64,000 nt of DNA from Tolypeutes matacus (lineage: Eukaryota > Chordata > Mammalia > Cingulata > Chlamyphoridae), in assembly GCA_026826555.1 (NCBI GenBank), contig JAKSZT010054458.1:3457321-3521320 (forward strand), given 5' to 3'. Shown here piece by piece: positions 32,715 to 45,299 of this stretch (the first letter of the stretch is position 1; every line of letters starts with the position of its first letter). Position numbers and translations under genes: made by a program. The notes below the pieces were generated by a model. The model saw only the letters and a program-made list of their open reading frames with translations. It searched no databases and was not told the DNA's origin.

Positions 32715-33372
32715 ACACTTTGCGGCAATTTGGTATTAATTATGAATTCAAAAAATAGATAGTGGACTGTGTTTGTAAACTGGTCTGTTCATCTGTATTA
32801 GATTTTATTAGAATCAAATGTTTCACTCTTATTAAATCAATATTAGAGCTTTTATTTATCCACATCATTAAGGCCACTCAGTTTGAATGTCCATCCACCC
32901 CCCACCTTTGTGGGCTACGTAAATGGATGCTCAATCAAAGACAGGGTAGCAAATACAGAGAAGAAGATCATAGAGGAAGAAAGGCAGCTCATTAGATGCA
33001 GCATAGACCCCTGGATGAAAGATGAGCCTGATGGTCTACAGCTGTCCTTGTGCAGAGAACAGAGCAGCTGAGCCTAGAAAGAAATGAGCCCCAGAGAAAG
33101 AGATGAGCCTTATGCCCACCTACAGCTGAGGTCAGAAGAAGCTGGGACCACAGAGCCTTAAGAGGAAGAAGATTGAACTCTCACAGACATTGCCCGCCAT
33201 CTTGCACCAACATGTGGCAACAGAGTTTGGTGAGAAAGTACCTCTATGGTACCTTGAGTTGGACTCTTTAGAGCCTTGTGACTGTAAGCTTGTACCTCAA
33301 ATAAATACTCTTTCTAAAAGCCAACAGAGTTCTGGTACCTTGCATCAGCACCCCTTTGGCTGACTAATACCC
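32715..33372 (+). mobile_element. ERVL/MaLR-type solo LTR, second copy
   Basis: The start (GGCAATTTGGTATTAATTATG) and end (CCTTTGGCTGACTAATAC) match 29378-29880. A GCCATCTTGCACCAACATG block near 33197 corresponds to GCTGTCTTGCTCTAACACG in the other copy. Confidence 0.7.
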
Positions 33373-34449
33373 CTTTAATCTTAAAAACCCATGGAATGAT
33401 AATAATATTCAGTCAAGAAAGAGGCAACAAAGTCAGAGAAATTTTTCCAGGACTGAAATTAACAAAAACTAGATTATGGGTATTTCTGTTTAAGAGATGA
33501 ACCAATTTGTTAAACTGGGTAGTAAGTGAGAAAGAAACTTTAAATTAAATGTTTTAAGATATATATTAGTCAAAGACAACTTGTAGACATTGCTGGATAC
33601 TGATACAAAGCAGACTGAATGTTTGATTATATTAAGGAATTATTGATATTTCATGTATGATGAATTTATTTTGGTTAAAGTAAAAAAAAAGTCTTTTTTC
33701 TTTGAAATGAATTGGAAGTATTTATTTAAGAAAAGCACTGATGTCTGGTAAATATTTCACAATATTCTAGTATTATGGGGGATTAGAATAATGAGGAATT
33801 ATAGATTAAGGATTTTCTACATGAAATCTTATAGATAAAAGAATAATGCCCACCCATTGATATTTTTTTATAGCTGATTGGAGTATACAAAGGGGTTTAA
33901 TATGTTGTTCCCTTACTTTTGCATATATGTGGAAGTTTTTTAATTAAAATAATCAAAACCAAGTTTGTTCATCCTGTACAATGCTGTAGAACAAAGGTGA
34001 GTCTCTTAAAATATTCTGCCTTAATACAAGTAATAGAAAATAAGAAAAACATGCAATGTGAAAATGTTATACACATTTGCAACTTCCTCTTATAATTCTT
34101 CAAATTATTTAATTTGTTTTGATCTTGTTCTACAGCAGATTACACTTATAATATAGCTCCTGAAACTTATGCTGGAGTTTAATTAGTCTGCCCAGGTGAA
34201 TCTGGTTCATGTTCTTTCTGATTATGGAATCAATTTCTTTTTTTTTAGATTTAAATATGCAACTTTGTTAATTTTTTTCCTGAATGCATTTATAAGCTTA
34301 CTAGATCAGGTACAGATTTGTTACTTACCTGACAGTAAATAATAAATTTTCAGTTATAACACTGAAGTTAATTTTTCCTTTTGTTTTTCTCCTCTACATT
34401 TTCCAAGTTTCCCATTTAACAACTAATTTGAAGGAAGAATGACAAAGAA
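33373..34449. other. AT-rich DNA, possible old repeat at 33570-33960
   Basis: No gene. The stretch 33570-33960 has the cadence of the 3' end of an old mammalian repeat (AAGGAATTATTGATATTTC, GATGTCTGGTAAATATT, CTTTTGCATATATGTGG), but I cannot name it. Confidence 0.35.
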
Positions 34450-35085
34450 TGAAATAACCATTAAAATCATTAAATTGTAAGGCAAAGAAATTATAAATAT
34501 TATAGTAGAAATTAATGAATTAGAAAAAAAGAATATAATAAGTGAATGACAGTGTTCATATAACTAAGTGGAAAATCAATGACGATACCATAAATTACAC
34601 ATAAATCTGTCATTTTTTTCAAGACCAAAATAGAATATACACATATATAATATTAGGAATGATTAATGGGGTGGTGTTACGAATGTGATAAGTCTAAAAA
34701 CCCCAGGGAAAACTTGGATATCCCATTATAAAATATGAACTTTTTAAGGATTTAATAAAAGTAGAAAATCAATACCTATGGAAGAAATCAAAAGACTTAT
34801 ATGGTATGTGAATATATCACAATAAAACTGCTAAATAAATAAATAAATAAGTGTGCAAGAATAGCAGAAATAGCAGCTATGTACAGCAGGGGAAACACAA
34901 AGAAGAATTTTCTTGTTTGTTTTTTGTTTATTATTATTATTGAAATAATGAAAATGCTCTAATGATGATTGAAATAATGAATGCACACCTATATAAATAT
35001 ACCAAATACTATTGATAGTACACTTTGGATTGTACAATAAATTGTTGCTTTATTAATATGTATCAATAAAATTGATTTGTTAAAA
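34450..35085 (+). mobile_element. L1 fragments, two 3' ends in tandem
   Basis: 34450-34850 is old L1 with a linker-like AGAAATTAATGAATTAG and the end GTGAATATATCACAATAAAAC plus an AAAT tract. 34850-35085 is a younger L1 3'UTR with TACAGCAGGGGAAACACA, a TTATTATTATT tract and GTACACTTTGGATTG. Confidence 0.6.
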
Positions 35086-35749
35086 AAATTGTCCAAAAAA
35101 ATACAAAAAGAAAAGAAAAAAACTGCCTCCTAAAAGCATTTCTGGACTCAGACAGCATTCCTAGGAATTATGTTTTTTTCATATTCTAGATTATAGACTT
35201 GATATTGAAAAGTTATCAGTCTATCAATTTGACATTGCATGTAAGTGTGTTTGTAAAATACTCAGGCATTCTTATATAGAATTGGTATATGAATTTTTAC
35301 AAAGTTTCATGAGGGCAAACAAAAATAAACACATCATCCTTGACCCAACAATTCCATTTTGAAAAGTTTAAGTTATGCAATGAGTCATAGAAATGTACAA
35401 AGATATTTCTTAGAAATGATCAAATTGATGTTTTGCCAAGAAGTTTAAAAACACTTCAATCCAGTCCAGAAACTGAATGATTTTAACAATTCTGGTAAAT
35501 CTAAACTTGCAATATTCTATGGCCTCTTAAAAACGCTTTCCAAGAAGATTATTTACAAAGTTTCAAATTTGTTCTCAACGTAGGGCTAAGTTAAAAAATC
35601 AGGTTATAGGAAGATTCAATTAAAATATATAATATATAAGAGAAAATAAAGTAAAATTCAAAGTTCCTATTCAGTTGCCCTTCATTTTTTTGATGTAGTA
35701 AATGCAGTTTCAACTTGGGGATGCCTATGAAGTAATAGGTGAGTCTCTG
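35086..35749. other. AT-rich DNA, nothing recognised
   Basis: No reading frame, tRNA-like box or repeat landmark that I can support. Confidence 0.4.
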
Positions 35750-35754
35750 TAGAC

Positions 35755-36065
35755 TGGTTTATGTTTTTTTTAAAGAAATCGATTGTATTAATACATATTA
35801 ATAAAGCATAAATCCTCCCAAGTTTACAAACAATAGTATTTGGGTATAAATCCTCCCAAGTGTAAAAACAATAGTATTTGGGTATAATCACATAGTTGTG
35901 CATTCATCAATTCAACCATTTTTAGAGTATTTTCATTATTCTTATAGTAATAAAAACAAGTTAAAAACAAACACATAAAAACCGTCATCACCTCTCAATC
36001 TCTCTCTGTTTCCTCTGCCACACATAGCTGCTATGCTGTTTCTTTCTCTCTAGGATATTCACGTT
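35755..36065 (-). mobile_element. L1 3'UTR with a 38 bp tandem duplication
   Basis: It shares ATAAAGCATAAAT, AATCACATAGTTGTGCATTC and ATTTTCATTATT with 36790-36910. Bases 35809-35846 and 35847-35884 are near-identical tandem units. Confidence 0.75.
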
Positions 36066-36735
36066 TTTATTTTGGACATTTTACACTTCCAAATAACTTT
36101 AATAATTGGCTTTTCCATTTCTGCAAAAATAGGCTTTTGGGATTTTTTATTGGAATTGCATTGAATCTGTAAATCAGTTTGGGTAGAATTGATATCATAA
36201 CAATATTTAGTCTTCCAATCCATGAATGCGGAATGTCCTTACATTTATTTAAGTCTTCTTCAGTTTCTTTTAGCAATGTTTTGTAGTTTTCTGGGTACAG
36301 GTCCTTTATGTCCTTGGTTAATTTTATTCCTAAATATTTGATTGTTTTAGTTGCTATTATAAATGGATGTTTTTGTTTTTTTTTTCTGATTTCCTCCTCA
36401 GATTGCTCATTAGTAGTGTATAGAATCACTACTGATTTTTTCCTATTATGTTGTATGCTGCCACTCTGCTGAATTTGTTTATTAGCTCTAGCAGTTTTGC
36501 TATAGATTTTTCAGGACTTTCTAGATATAGGATCATGTCATCTGTGACTAGTGAAAGCTTTACTTCTTCCTTTCCAATTTGGATGCCTTTTATTCTTTTT
36601 TCCTTGCTGATTGCTCTAGCTAGAACTGCTAGCCCTATATTGAACAACAAAGTTGACAGTGGACATCCATGTCTTATTCCCAATCTCAACAAAAGTGTTC
36701 AGTCTTTCACCATTAAGTGCATTGTCAGCTGGTTT
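36066..36735 (-). pseudogene. L1 ORF2 reverse transcriptase core, outer L1
   Basis: Two open stretches on minus: 36429-36692 (87 codons) with [20 protein letters not shown] and [17 protein letters not shown], where the catalytic FADD site keeps both Asp but reads VTDD; and 36067-36429 (120 codons) with [17 protein letters not shown] and [20 protein letters not shown]. They overlap at 36429, indicating a small shift or stop. The frame stops at the junction with the 3'UTR, so the C-terminal domain has been lost. Confidence 0.8.
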
Positions 36736-37439
36736 TTTTTTCTATTTTTCCTGCAATTATATAATTTTTTAATAAATCAATTTTATTGATACATATTAAT
36801 AAAGCATAAATTCATCCAAAGTGTACAAACAATTGTATTTGGTGTAATCACATAGTTGTGCATTCATCACATCAATCATTTTTAGAGCACTTTCATTATT
36901 CCAGTAATAATAACACAGAAGAACAAAAATAAGCCAACCAAATAAACAAAACTCATCAACTTTCAATCTCTCTATGCTTCTGCTGTAAATAGCTGCTATT
37001 CTGTTTCCTTCTCTCTAGTTTATTTGTATTTATAGTGTTTAAAAACACTCATATGCAATACACCCATATTTGTAAGTTTATATAAGGTTTCACTATGTTA
37101 TGCAGTGCCATGTTACATTTTACATTTTACATGTTACATTTTTTAGCTTTCCTTCTAGTAATATATATCTATATTCATATTCAAAGTGTATATCCTTACA
37201 CTTTCCCTTTCAGTCACTGTCATACTCATACAATAACTCTGCTATTGATAAGCACTAAGATGCTCTCTCACCATATCCATTCATTTCCAAAGATCTATAA
37301 ACATCCTTTTTACCAATTCTGCACAGATTAATCCTCAGCTTTCCATTCTCTACCTCATTCCATTTTCTGGTGACTTATATTCTAATTATTAATTCCATGG
37401 GTTTACAGAATATATTTAATTCATAATAGCACAATCATA

Positions 37440-40000
37440 CATTATTTGTCCTTTTGTGTCTGGCTAGCTTTACTCAATATAATGTCCTCCAGTTTCATCT
37501 GTGTTGTCATATGTTTCACGACTTTATTTCTTCTTACTGCTGCACAGTATTCCGTTATGTGTATATACCACAACTTGTTTATCCATTCATTGGTTGATAT
37601 GCCTGGGTTGTTTCCAGCTTTTGGAAATTGTGAATAACACCACTATGGACATTAGTGCAGATGTTTATTCATGTCATTGCTTTCAATTCTTCTGGGTGTG
37701 TACCCAGTGGTGGTATTGCTGGGTCACATGGCAAGTCAATATTCAACTTCCTTAAGAATATTTATTCCTAAATATTTGATTTTTGGTTGTTATTACAAAC
37801 GGAGATTTTTCTGATTTATTCCTCAGGTTGCATATCAGTCGTATATAGAAATACTATTGATTTTTGCATATTCATATTATATTGCACCAATTTACTGAAC
37901 TCATCATTAGTTCAAGTAGCTTTGTTGTGGATTTTTCAGGATTTACTATATAAAGGATCATGTTATCAGCAAATAGTGAAAGTTTTACTTCTTCCTTTCC
38001 TCTCTGGGTGCGTTTTATTTCTTTATGTAGCTTAATTGCTCTAGCTAGAACTTCTAGCACAGTATTCAATAACAATGGTGATAGTGGGCATCCTTGTCTT
38101 GTTCCTGATCTTGGTGCCAAAGCGTTCAGTATTTCACCATTGAGTACAATGCTAGCTGTAGGTTTTTCATATTTGCACTTTACCGTATTGATAAAGCTTC
38201 TTTTTATTCATATCTTTTGGAGTGTTATTATCAAGAAAGGGTTCTGTATTTTGTCAAATTCTTTTTTCTTTATCATTTGAAAGGATCATGTGATTTTTCT
38301 CCTATAATTTATCAATGTGATTTATTACACTAATTGATTTTCTTGTGTTTAACCACCCTTGCATACCTAGAAGAAAACCCACTTAGTGTACTTTTGGATT
38401 CAGTTTGCCAGTGTTTGTTAAGAATTTTTGCATGTATATTCATTAGAATTATTAGACTATAATTTTCCTTTTTCAGAGTATCTTTATTTGGTTTTGGTAT
38501 TAGGGTGATGTTGGCTACATAGAATGAGTTTGGTAGTGATCTTTCCTGTTCAATTTTTGGAAGAGCTTTAGTAAGATTGGAGTTAGGTCATCTTTGAATG
38601 ATTGGTAGAATTCACCTTTGAAGCCATCTGGTCCTGCGCTTTTCATGTTTGGGAGGTTTTTGATGACTGTTTCAAACTAACTTGTGATAGGTTTGTTGAG
38701 GTCTTCTATTCCTTTAGGGTCAGTGTAGGTGCTTCATGTGTTTCTAGGAATTTGTCCATCTCATCTATATTACCTAGTTTTTTAGTATACATTTGTTCAT
38801 AGTGTCCTCTTATAATCTCTTATTTCTGTGGGTCTAGTGGTATGTACCCTCTCTCATTTCTGATTTTATTTATTTGTATATTCTCTCTTTTTTTGTCAGG
38901 CTAAGGATTTGTCAATTTTGTTATCTTCTCAAATAAATGACTTTTGGTTTTATTGATTCTCTCTGGGTTTTTTGTTTTGTTTTGTTTTGTTTTTTTCTGT
39001 TCTCAATTTAATTAATTTCTGCTCTGATCTTTATTATTTCTCTCCCTGGCTTGTTTTGGGATTAGTTTGCTGTTCTTTTTCTAGTTCCTTGAGGTGTGCA
39101 GTTAGATCTTCAATTTTAGCTCTTTCTTTTTTTTTTTTAATGTAGCAACAAGGGCTATAAATTTCCCTCTCAGGACTGCCTTTGCAGTGTCCCATAGGTT
39201 TTGATATATTGTACTGTCATTTTTATTCCTCTCAAGATATTTGCTGAATTCTCTTGCAATTTACTCTTTTACCCACTGATTATTTAAGAGTGTGTTGTTT
39301 AATTTCCATAGGTTTAAAAAATTTCCCTTTTTTCTACTATTACTGATTTCCAGCTTCATTCTGTTAAAATGTTTTGTATAATTTTAAACTTCTTCAATTA
39401 CTGAGACAAGTCTTAGTACCCAATGTATGGTTTATCTTGAAGAAGGATCCATGAGTACAAGAAAAAAATGTATGTGCTGTTGTTTTGGGGTACAATGCTC
39501 TATAGATGTCTGTTAGGTCTGGTTCCTTTATCATATTATTCAAGCACTTTGATTCTTTACTTATCCTCTGTGAAGATGTTATGTTGTAATACTGAGAGTG
39601 ATGTATTGAAGTCTCTAAATATTATTGTAGAGAAATGTATTTCTCCCTTCAGCGTTTCTAGTGTGTGCCTCATGTATCTTGGGGCACTCAGGTTAGGTGC
39701 ATAAATATTTAATATAGTTATTTCTTCTTAGTGAATTGCCTCTTTTATTAATATATAATGGCCTTCTTTATCCATTATAACATTTAAAATCTATTTTGTC
39801 TGATACTAGTATCACTACTCCAGCTCTTTTTTGATTACTATTTGCATGGAATATCTTTTTCTTACCTTTCATTTTTAACCTGATTGTGTCCTTATATCTG
39901 AGGTGAATATCTTGTAGATAACATATAGATGGCTCATATATTTTTTCCATTCTATCAGACTATGTCTTTTTACTGGTGAGTTTAAGCCATTAACATTCAA
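37440..40000 (-). pseudogene. Inner L1 ORF2, internally deleted
   Basis: From the 5' side: an endonuclease stretch at 39768-39950 reads YEPSICYLQDIHLRYKDT, with Asp where the catalytic Glu of QETH is expected, then FHANSNQKRAGVVILVSDKI. RT: FTGEFYQ-type wording near 38610, [20 protein letters not shown] and [10 protein letters not shown] at 37872-38120 (FADN instead of FADD). At about 37748 the thumb region is joined directly to the C-terminal part; roughly 1 kb is missing. Several stops. Confidence 0.72.
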
Positions 40001-40194
40001 TGTTAATATTGTAAAAGCATTACTTACTTCACACATTTTGTACTTTGTCTTTCTATTGTCATATCTTAATATTGTCTTTCATTTTACCCTTTAATTTACC
40101 TTCCTAATAATCTTCATTTCTACATTCTTCTCTAAATCTCTCACCCTTGCTTTTACCATTCAGGCCACCTCACTTCCTTTAGTATCTGTTATAA

Positions 40195-41000
40195 TTCATG
40201 TCTTTTGGTAAAATATTCTATCCGTTTTTGTTTTTCTGTAAAGGCTTTGAACTCACCCTCGTTTTTGAAGTACAGTTTGCCACATGCAGAATTCTTGGCT
40301 GGCCATTTTTCTCTTTCAGTATTGTAAATATGTTATACAACTTTCTTTTCTCTTCCATGGTTTCGGATGAGAAGTTGTCATTTAATCTTATCAAAGTTCC
40401 TTGTATGTGATACTTCTCTTTTCTCTTGCTGGTCTCCCAGAAACCTCTCTTTATCTCTGATATTTGTCATTCTGAATAGAAGGTGTCTTGTTGTAGGTCT
40501 ATTCAGATTTATTCTGTTTGGGGTTCACTGTCCTTGGATATTGTTATTTATGTCTTTCATAAGGGTAGGTGAGTTTTCAGTCATTATTTCCTCAAATATT
40601 TTTTCTGCCCTTTTTCCATTCTTTTCTCTGGGACACTAATAATGTGAAGGTTTGTGCATGTCATGTTGTCACCAATTCTTTGAGATCCTGTTCCATTTTT
40701 TCCGCTCTCTTTTGTTTCTTTTCTCCTCTCCTTTCCAGTTTGGATGTTCTATCTTTGAAATCACTAATTCTGTCTTTGAGCAATTCAAATCTGCTCTTAT
40801 GTGCCTCCAATGTATTTTTAATCTCATCCATGATTTCATTCCCATAAGGTCTGCTATTTTTCTTTGAATGCTTCAAATTGTTGTTTATGCTCACCCAGTG
40901 TCTTCTTAATATCCTTTATTTTTTTAGTCTTATTTTCTTTCAATTCCCTGAAATGATTTAAGAGGTATGAGATTAGCATTGATTAATTGTCTGAAATACT
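40195..41000 (-). pseudogene. Inner L1 ORF1
   Basis: The minus strand has a coiled-coil stretch at 40661-40894 (SRFELLKDRISDFKDRTSKLE, 77 codons), preceded and followed by frame breaks. The complement of 40200-40370 gives the C-terminal domain start. It is more decayed than the ORF1 at 20-1066. Confidence 0.65.
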
Positions 41001-41439
41001 GTATCTTTTCAGGATATTTGGTTTGTGTTTTTGGCTGGGCCATCTCTTACTGTCTCCTAGTATGGCTGGTAATATTTTGCTGGTATCTAGGCAACTGAAT
41101 ATGTTGGTGAATTTACTCTGATGGCCAATTTCTCTCTCTTGCCTATTGTTTCCCTACACACACATGTCTTCTTTGATATTTGCTTCAACATAATCAAAAT
41201 TTTTAAAATTGCCCAGCTTAAGTGATTAAAATTGGACCAGGGAGTCATTAATGTGGCACAGATTTTATCCCAGTAGTTAAGATAGAGAGAAACACAAAAT
41301 AACTTTTTGTTCATTGCAATTTCTATACCATCTTGCAGATGACATGGAGTGACACACCTTTGCACACAGGTATTTTTATTTGTTTTGTTTTGTTTTTTTA
41401 AACATCAAATTTTACTTTTGGTTTTATAACATTCGGTTT

Positions 41440-42420
41440 TATTTTTTAATACTTTTTTTTATTTTTTAAAAGATACTTAGATTACATAAAAGTTACACAA
41501 AAAATATAGGGATTCCCATAAGCCCCATTCCCCACACCTCCCACACCCTCCCACATAAACATCTTTCATTAGTGTGGCACATTCATTGCAACTGATAAAT
41601 GCATCCTACAGCTTTGCCACTAAGCATGGACCATAGTACACATTGTAGTCTACACTCTCTCCCACACAGCTCTGCATGTTAGTCGACAATATAAAATGGC
41701 CTATATCTGTCATTGCAATGTGATTCAGGATGATTCCCAAGTCCTGAAAAGTCCCTGTATTACAACTCTTTTTCCTTCTCCGTGCCCCCAGAGCATCCAG
41801 TGGCCACTGCCTCCACATCAATGTTGTAATTTCCTCCAATACTAGAATCACAATATGTCTATTGCAGAATACCAGTAAGTCCACTCTAGTCCTTAGTTTA
41901 TTCCTCAATCCTGAGGATTCTGGGATACTGATGTCCACTCCACATCTAATTGAGAGAAGGCTTTGCTCTCATACAGCCAATAGATGGGACTCTCTTGCTT
42001 GCAGTTGTCAGCTCTCTTGTTTCCTTAGTATGGTGGTTGTCAACCCTCACCTCCTTATTAGTTATGTTTGGTGAATCCAATGAACTGGAGAGTAGGTGTT
42101 GCTATTGTGCTGAAGTTCTGGGCTCAGCTGGCACATGGACAGACCAAAGACTCCAGTCTCTTGAGCATACACCTACAAACTCCAGCACCAAGTATAGGTT
42201 TAAATAGAAGGGCCAGATGAGCCATGTGTAGGGAAGCTATAATTGAGTCTATCTCTGTCACTCTCAGGAGCACAAACTTCAAAGTCGGGACCACTGGCAA
42301 GGCGCAAAACTCTGGAGCTATCTGCCCTGACCACAGGTCATGGGTGTCTCCAGAGCCTTCAGGAGCCTCACTATTTGGGGTAGTATCCACTTTGGCAGTC
42401 TATGATATCCTGCTGGAAAA
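41440..42420 (-). mobile_element. L1-tailed non-autonomous repeat, longest copy, copy 4
   Basis: On minus it runs from a 5' part (complement of CAGTCTATGATATCCTGCTG at 42397-42416) to an A-rich 3' tail near 41440. Plus-strand landmarks are GTGGCCACTGCCTCCAC, AGTCCACTCTAGTCC, CAATGAACTGGAGAGTAGG, TAGGGAAGCTATAATTGAG and CAGAGCCTTCAGGAGCCTC. It sits in the inner L1 5'UTR. Only short, unconvincing open stretches. Confidence 0.65.
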
Positions 42421-42895
42421 AAAAAAAAACTCACTTTTGAAACTCACTTTGAAGTCTCTTAGCCATATAAACTCAAAAATTGTTTGAATCTTCACTTTCC
42501 TGTGTTTTGGTCTGGCCAGAGCTGAGATTTAAAGAAGGATTTGCTTATCAAATTCACTGAAGAGATGTTCCCCAACTACCCCTCCCTTTTCCCTTGTAGT
42601 AGCTGACAAGGAGGAAGATATCTGTTACCCTATCAGTTGGCTGCAGTGAGCCAGGGGTTTTAGCTCAGGTTAATATTTTGGTGGCAGGTAGAGGGAGTTC
42701 TTCCTGGCCACAGTGGGGGTTTAGTAACTTGCATTTGTTGTTTTAGGTTCTTTGTCTCTCTGTCCCTCACCCTCCTGGAAGTTGTAAAGCATTGTCCTGG
42801 TCTTTTGACACCCAAAGCAGGTCCCTCAGACAGTTTTTGACACATTCTCCATTGTTTCTGTGGGAGAGTTGAGCCTTGCCTGCCAATTCTGGAAT

Positions 42896-44247
42896 CCCTG
42901 TGGGTTTTTCATATATGGTCTTTATCATATCAAAAAAGTTTCCTTTAATTCCTATCTTTTGTAGTATTTTTAATCAAGAAAGGATGTTTTATTTTTCAAA
43001 TGCCTTTTCTGCAACAATCAAGACAAATGTGGATTTTTTTTCTTTATCAATATCGTTTATTATGCCGATTTATTTTCTTGTATTGAGCCACTCTTACATA
43101 CCTGGTATAAAGCCCACTTAAACATGATGAATAATTCTTTTAATGTGTTGCTGAATTCAATTAGCAAGTATTTCTTGAGACTTTTTGCCCTCATATTCAT
43201 TAGTGAAATGATTCTGTAGTTTTCTTTTTTCATAATATCTTTATCTGGCTCTGGTATTAGGGTGTACTGGCTTCATAGAATGAGTTTGGTAGTGTTCCTT
43301 CTTGTTCATTTTTTTGGAAGTGTTTGAGTAAGACTACTTTTAAATCTTCTTTGAATGCTTGATAGAACTCACCTGTGAAACCATCTGGTCCTGGACTTTT
43401 AATTTCAGGAATTTGTTTGATGACTGTTTCAATCACTTTATTTGTGATTGGTTTCTTGAGGTTTTCTATTTCTTCTAGGGTCAGTGTAGGTTGTTTGTAT
43501 GTTAATATGAATGTTTCCATCTTATCTACATTGTCTAGTTTGTTGGAATACAGTTCTTCATAGTATCCTCTTATGATCTCTATCATTCCTGTGGCATCAG
43601 TAGTAATGTCCCCATTTTTATTTTTTTAATTGCATCTCCCCTCTTTTTTTCTTTGTCTGTCTAGTTAAGGATTTGTTGATTTTGTTAATCTTGAAAAAAC
43701 AAATTTTGGTTTTGTTAATTCTCTCTATTATTTTTTCATCAATTTCATTATCTCTGTTCTAATCTAATATTTCATTTCCTTCTGCTTGGTTTGGGAAAAA
43801 AAAAATCTGTTCTTTTCCTAGTTCCCCCAGCTGTGTAGTTAGGTCATTGATATTAGCTCTTTTTTCTTTTTTAATGTAAACATTGAGGACTATATATTTC
43901 CCCCTCAACACTGCCTTTACTGCATCCCATAATTTCTGATATGTTGTGTACTTGTTTTCATTCGTCTCAAGATATTTATTGTTTTCTCTTGCCATTTCTT
44001 ATTTGATCCATTTATTTAAAAGTGTGTTGTTTAATCTCCATATATTTGTGAATTTCCCCTTTTACACCTGTTGTTCATTTCCAACTTTATTCAAGTATGA
44101 TTAGAGAAAGTGATGTGTGTAATTTCCATCTGGTAGAATGTATTGTGGTCTGCTTTGTGACCCAACATATGGTCCATCTTGGAGCAAGACCCATGAGCAC
44201 TTGAGAAAAATGTATATCCTGCTGTTTTGCAGTGCAATGTCCTATAT
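42896..44247 (-). pseudogene. Outer L1 ORF2, reverse transcriptase N-part and linker
   Basis: An open stretch on minus at 43257-43586 (109 codons) has GYYEELYSNKLDNVDKMETF and KSPGPDGFTGEFYQAFKED, the conserved entry into the RT domain. A second at 43759-43995 reads RGKYIVLNVYIKKEKRANIN, the linker after the endonuclease. Frame breaks occur near 43600-43750. It is interrupted by a solo LTR at 44248. Confidence 0.78.
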
Positions 44248-44698
44248 TGCAAGAATCCGTCCTTCAAAGTCTTGTGGGGGTCTGTCCAGCAGATCCCTCA
44301 ACAGTGCAAAGAATTACTCTGAACACTGAGGTGAGAGAGGCAAGGGGGAGAACAGCTAAAGGAGCTAGTCCCCTTCGCTGACTCCTGTCATGGTTTTTAT
44401 TCTCTTTTCACAATGCATAAGGTCAGTGGGTACGTGAAAGGGCTCAGAAAGTTCTGGGCTGCACAGGATATAATGGAGAGGCAGAAAGCCCTAACTAAGT
44501 AACAGAACAAAGCAAGAATGTTTCTACTGTTTTCAGCAGGAACTGAGAGCAGCGGTTTTCTGCCTGCCCATCGGTTTTCTGCTTGTACAGTAAAGCAGGC
44601 CTTAAACTGTTTCAAAGATGTTTTAAACAAAGAGCTCCCACATCTTACTGCACAGCCACAAACTATCTCAAAGATGTTTCAACCAAAGAGCTCCCACA
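44248..44698 (-). mobile_element. Solo LTR, class II-like
   Basis: On minus it begins TGTGGGAGCTC and ends GATTCTTGCA, so it has TG...CA termini. A GAGAATAAAAACC block (complement of 44394-44406) can serve as TATA box or poly(A) signal. Flanks CTATAT (44242-44247) and CTGTGT (44699-44704) fit a 6 bp target duplication with two transitions; 6 bp is usual for class II ERVs. The U3 end carries two 39 bp direct repeats (44604-44642, 44660-44698). Confidence 0.72.
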
Positions 44699-44704
44699 CT
44701 GTGT

Positions 44705-45243
44705 ATATCTATTAGGTTTAGTCCATTGATTAAATTATTCAAGCTCTCTGTTTCTTTATTGGTCTTCTGCCTAGATGTTCTTTTCAGTGCTGACAGTGGT
44801 ATATTTAAGTCCAACTATTATTGTAGAGACATTTATTCCTCCCTTCAATTTTCCAGTATTTGCCTCATGTAATTTGGGGCATCCGGGTTAGGTGCAAATA
44901 CATTTATGATTGTTATTTCTTCCTGGTGAATTATCTCTTTTATTAATATATAATGTTCTTCCTTGTCTTTAATAACAATTTTGCTTTTAAAGTCTATTTC
45001 CTCTGATAAAAGTATAGCTAGTTTAGCTGTTTTTTTTTTGGTTACTGCATGCATGGAATATCTTTTTCTGCCCCTCGCTTTCAAAATATTGGTATCCTTG
45101 GGTCTAAGATGAGTCTCCTGTAGACAGTATATAGATGGCTCATATTTTCTTATCCATTTTGCCAGCTTGTGTCTTTTGATGGGGGAGTTTAATCCATTAA
45201 CATTTAATGTTATTACTGTAAAGTCAATTCTTACTTCACCCAT
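44705..45243 (-). pseudogene. Outer L1 endonuclease domain
   Basis: The APE-like endonuclease nicks target DNA. A 132-codon open stretch (44845-45243) begins near the ORF2 start and reads ITLNVNGLNSPIKRHKLAKW and EPSIYCLQETHLRPKDT, so the catalytic Asn (NVNGL) and Glu (QETH) are both kept. IINVFAPNPDAPNYM follows. It stops at about 44845 and the rest is cut by the solo LTR. This is the best endonuclease sequence in the window. Confidence 0.82.
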
Positions 45244-45299
45244 TTTGACCTTCGGGTTTTATCTGTCATATTTTATTTTCACCACTCTTTTTAAACTTT

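Larger units (their letters stand above)
36736..42895 (-). mobile_element. Inner L1 (minus), near full length, inserted in outer L1
   Basis: 3'UTR 36745-37440, ORF2 C-terminus 37440-37747, then a jump to the RT thumb at 37750, RT to about 39100, endonuclease to 40000, ORF1 40195-41000, 5'UTR 41000-42895 with a repeat inserted at 41440-42420. The T-rich start (36733-36752) is its poly(A) tail. The outer L1 is cut after TGTCAGCTGG and resumes with TGGGTTTTTCATATATGG. Confidence 0.72.

Noticed and set aside
44518..44715. A small plus-strand protein of 65 codons
   Set aside because: It lies inside the solo LTR, crosses its boundary, and has no motif.
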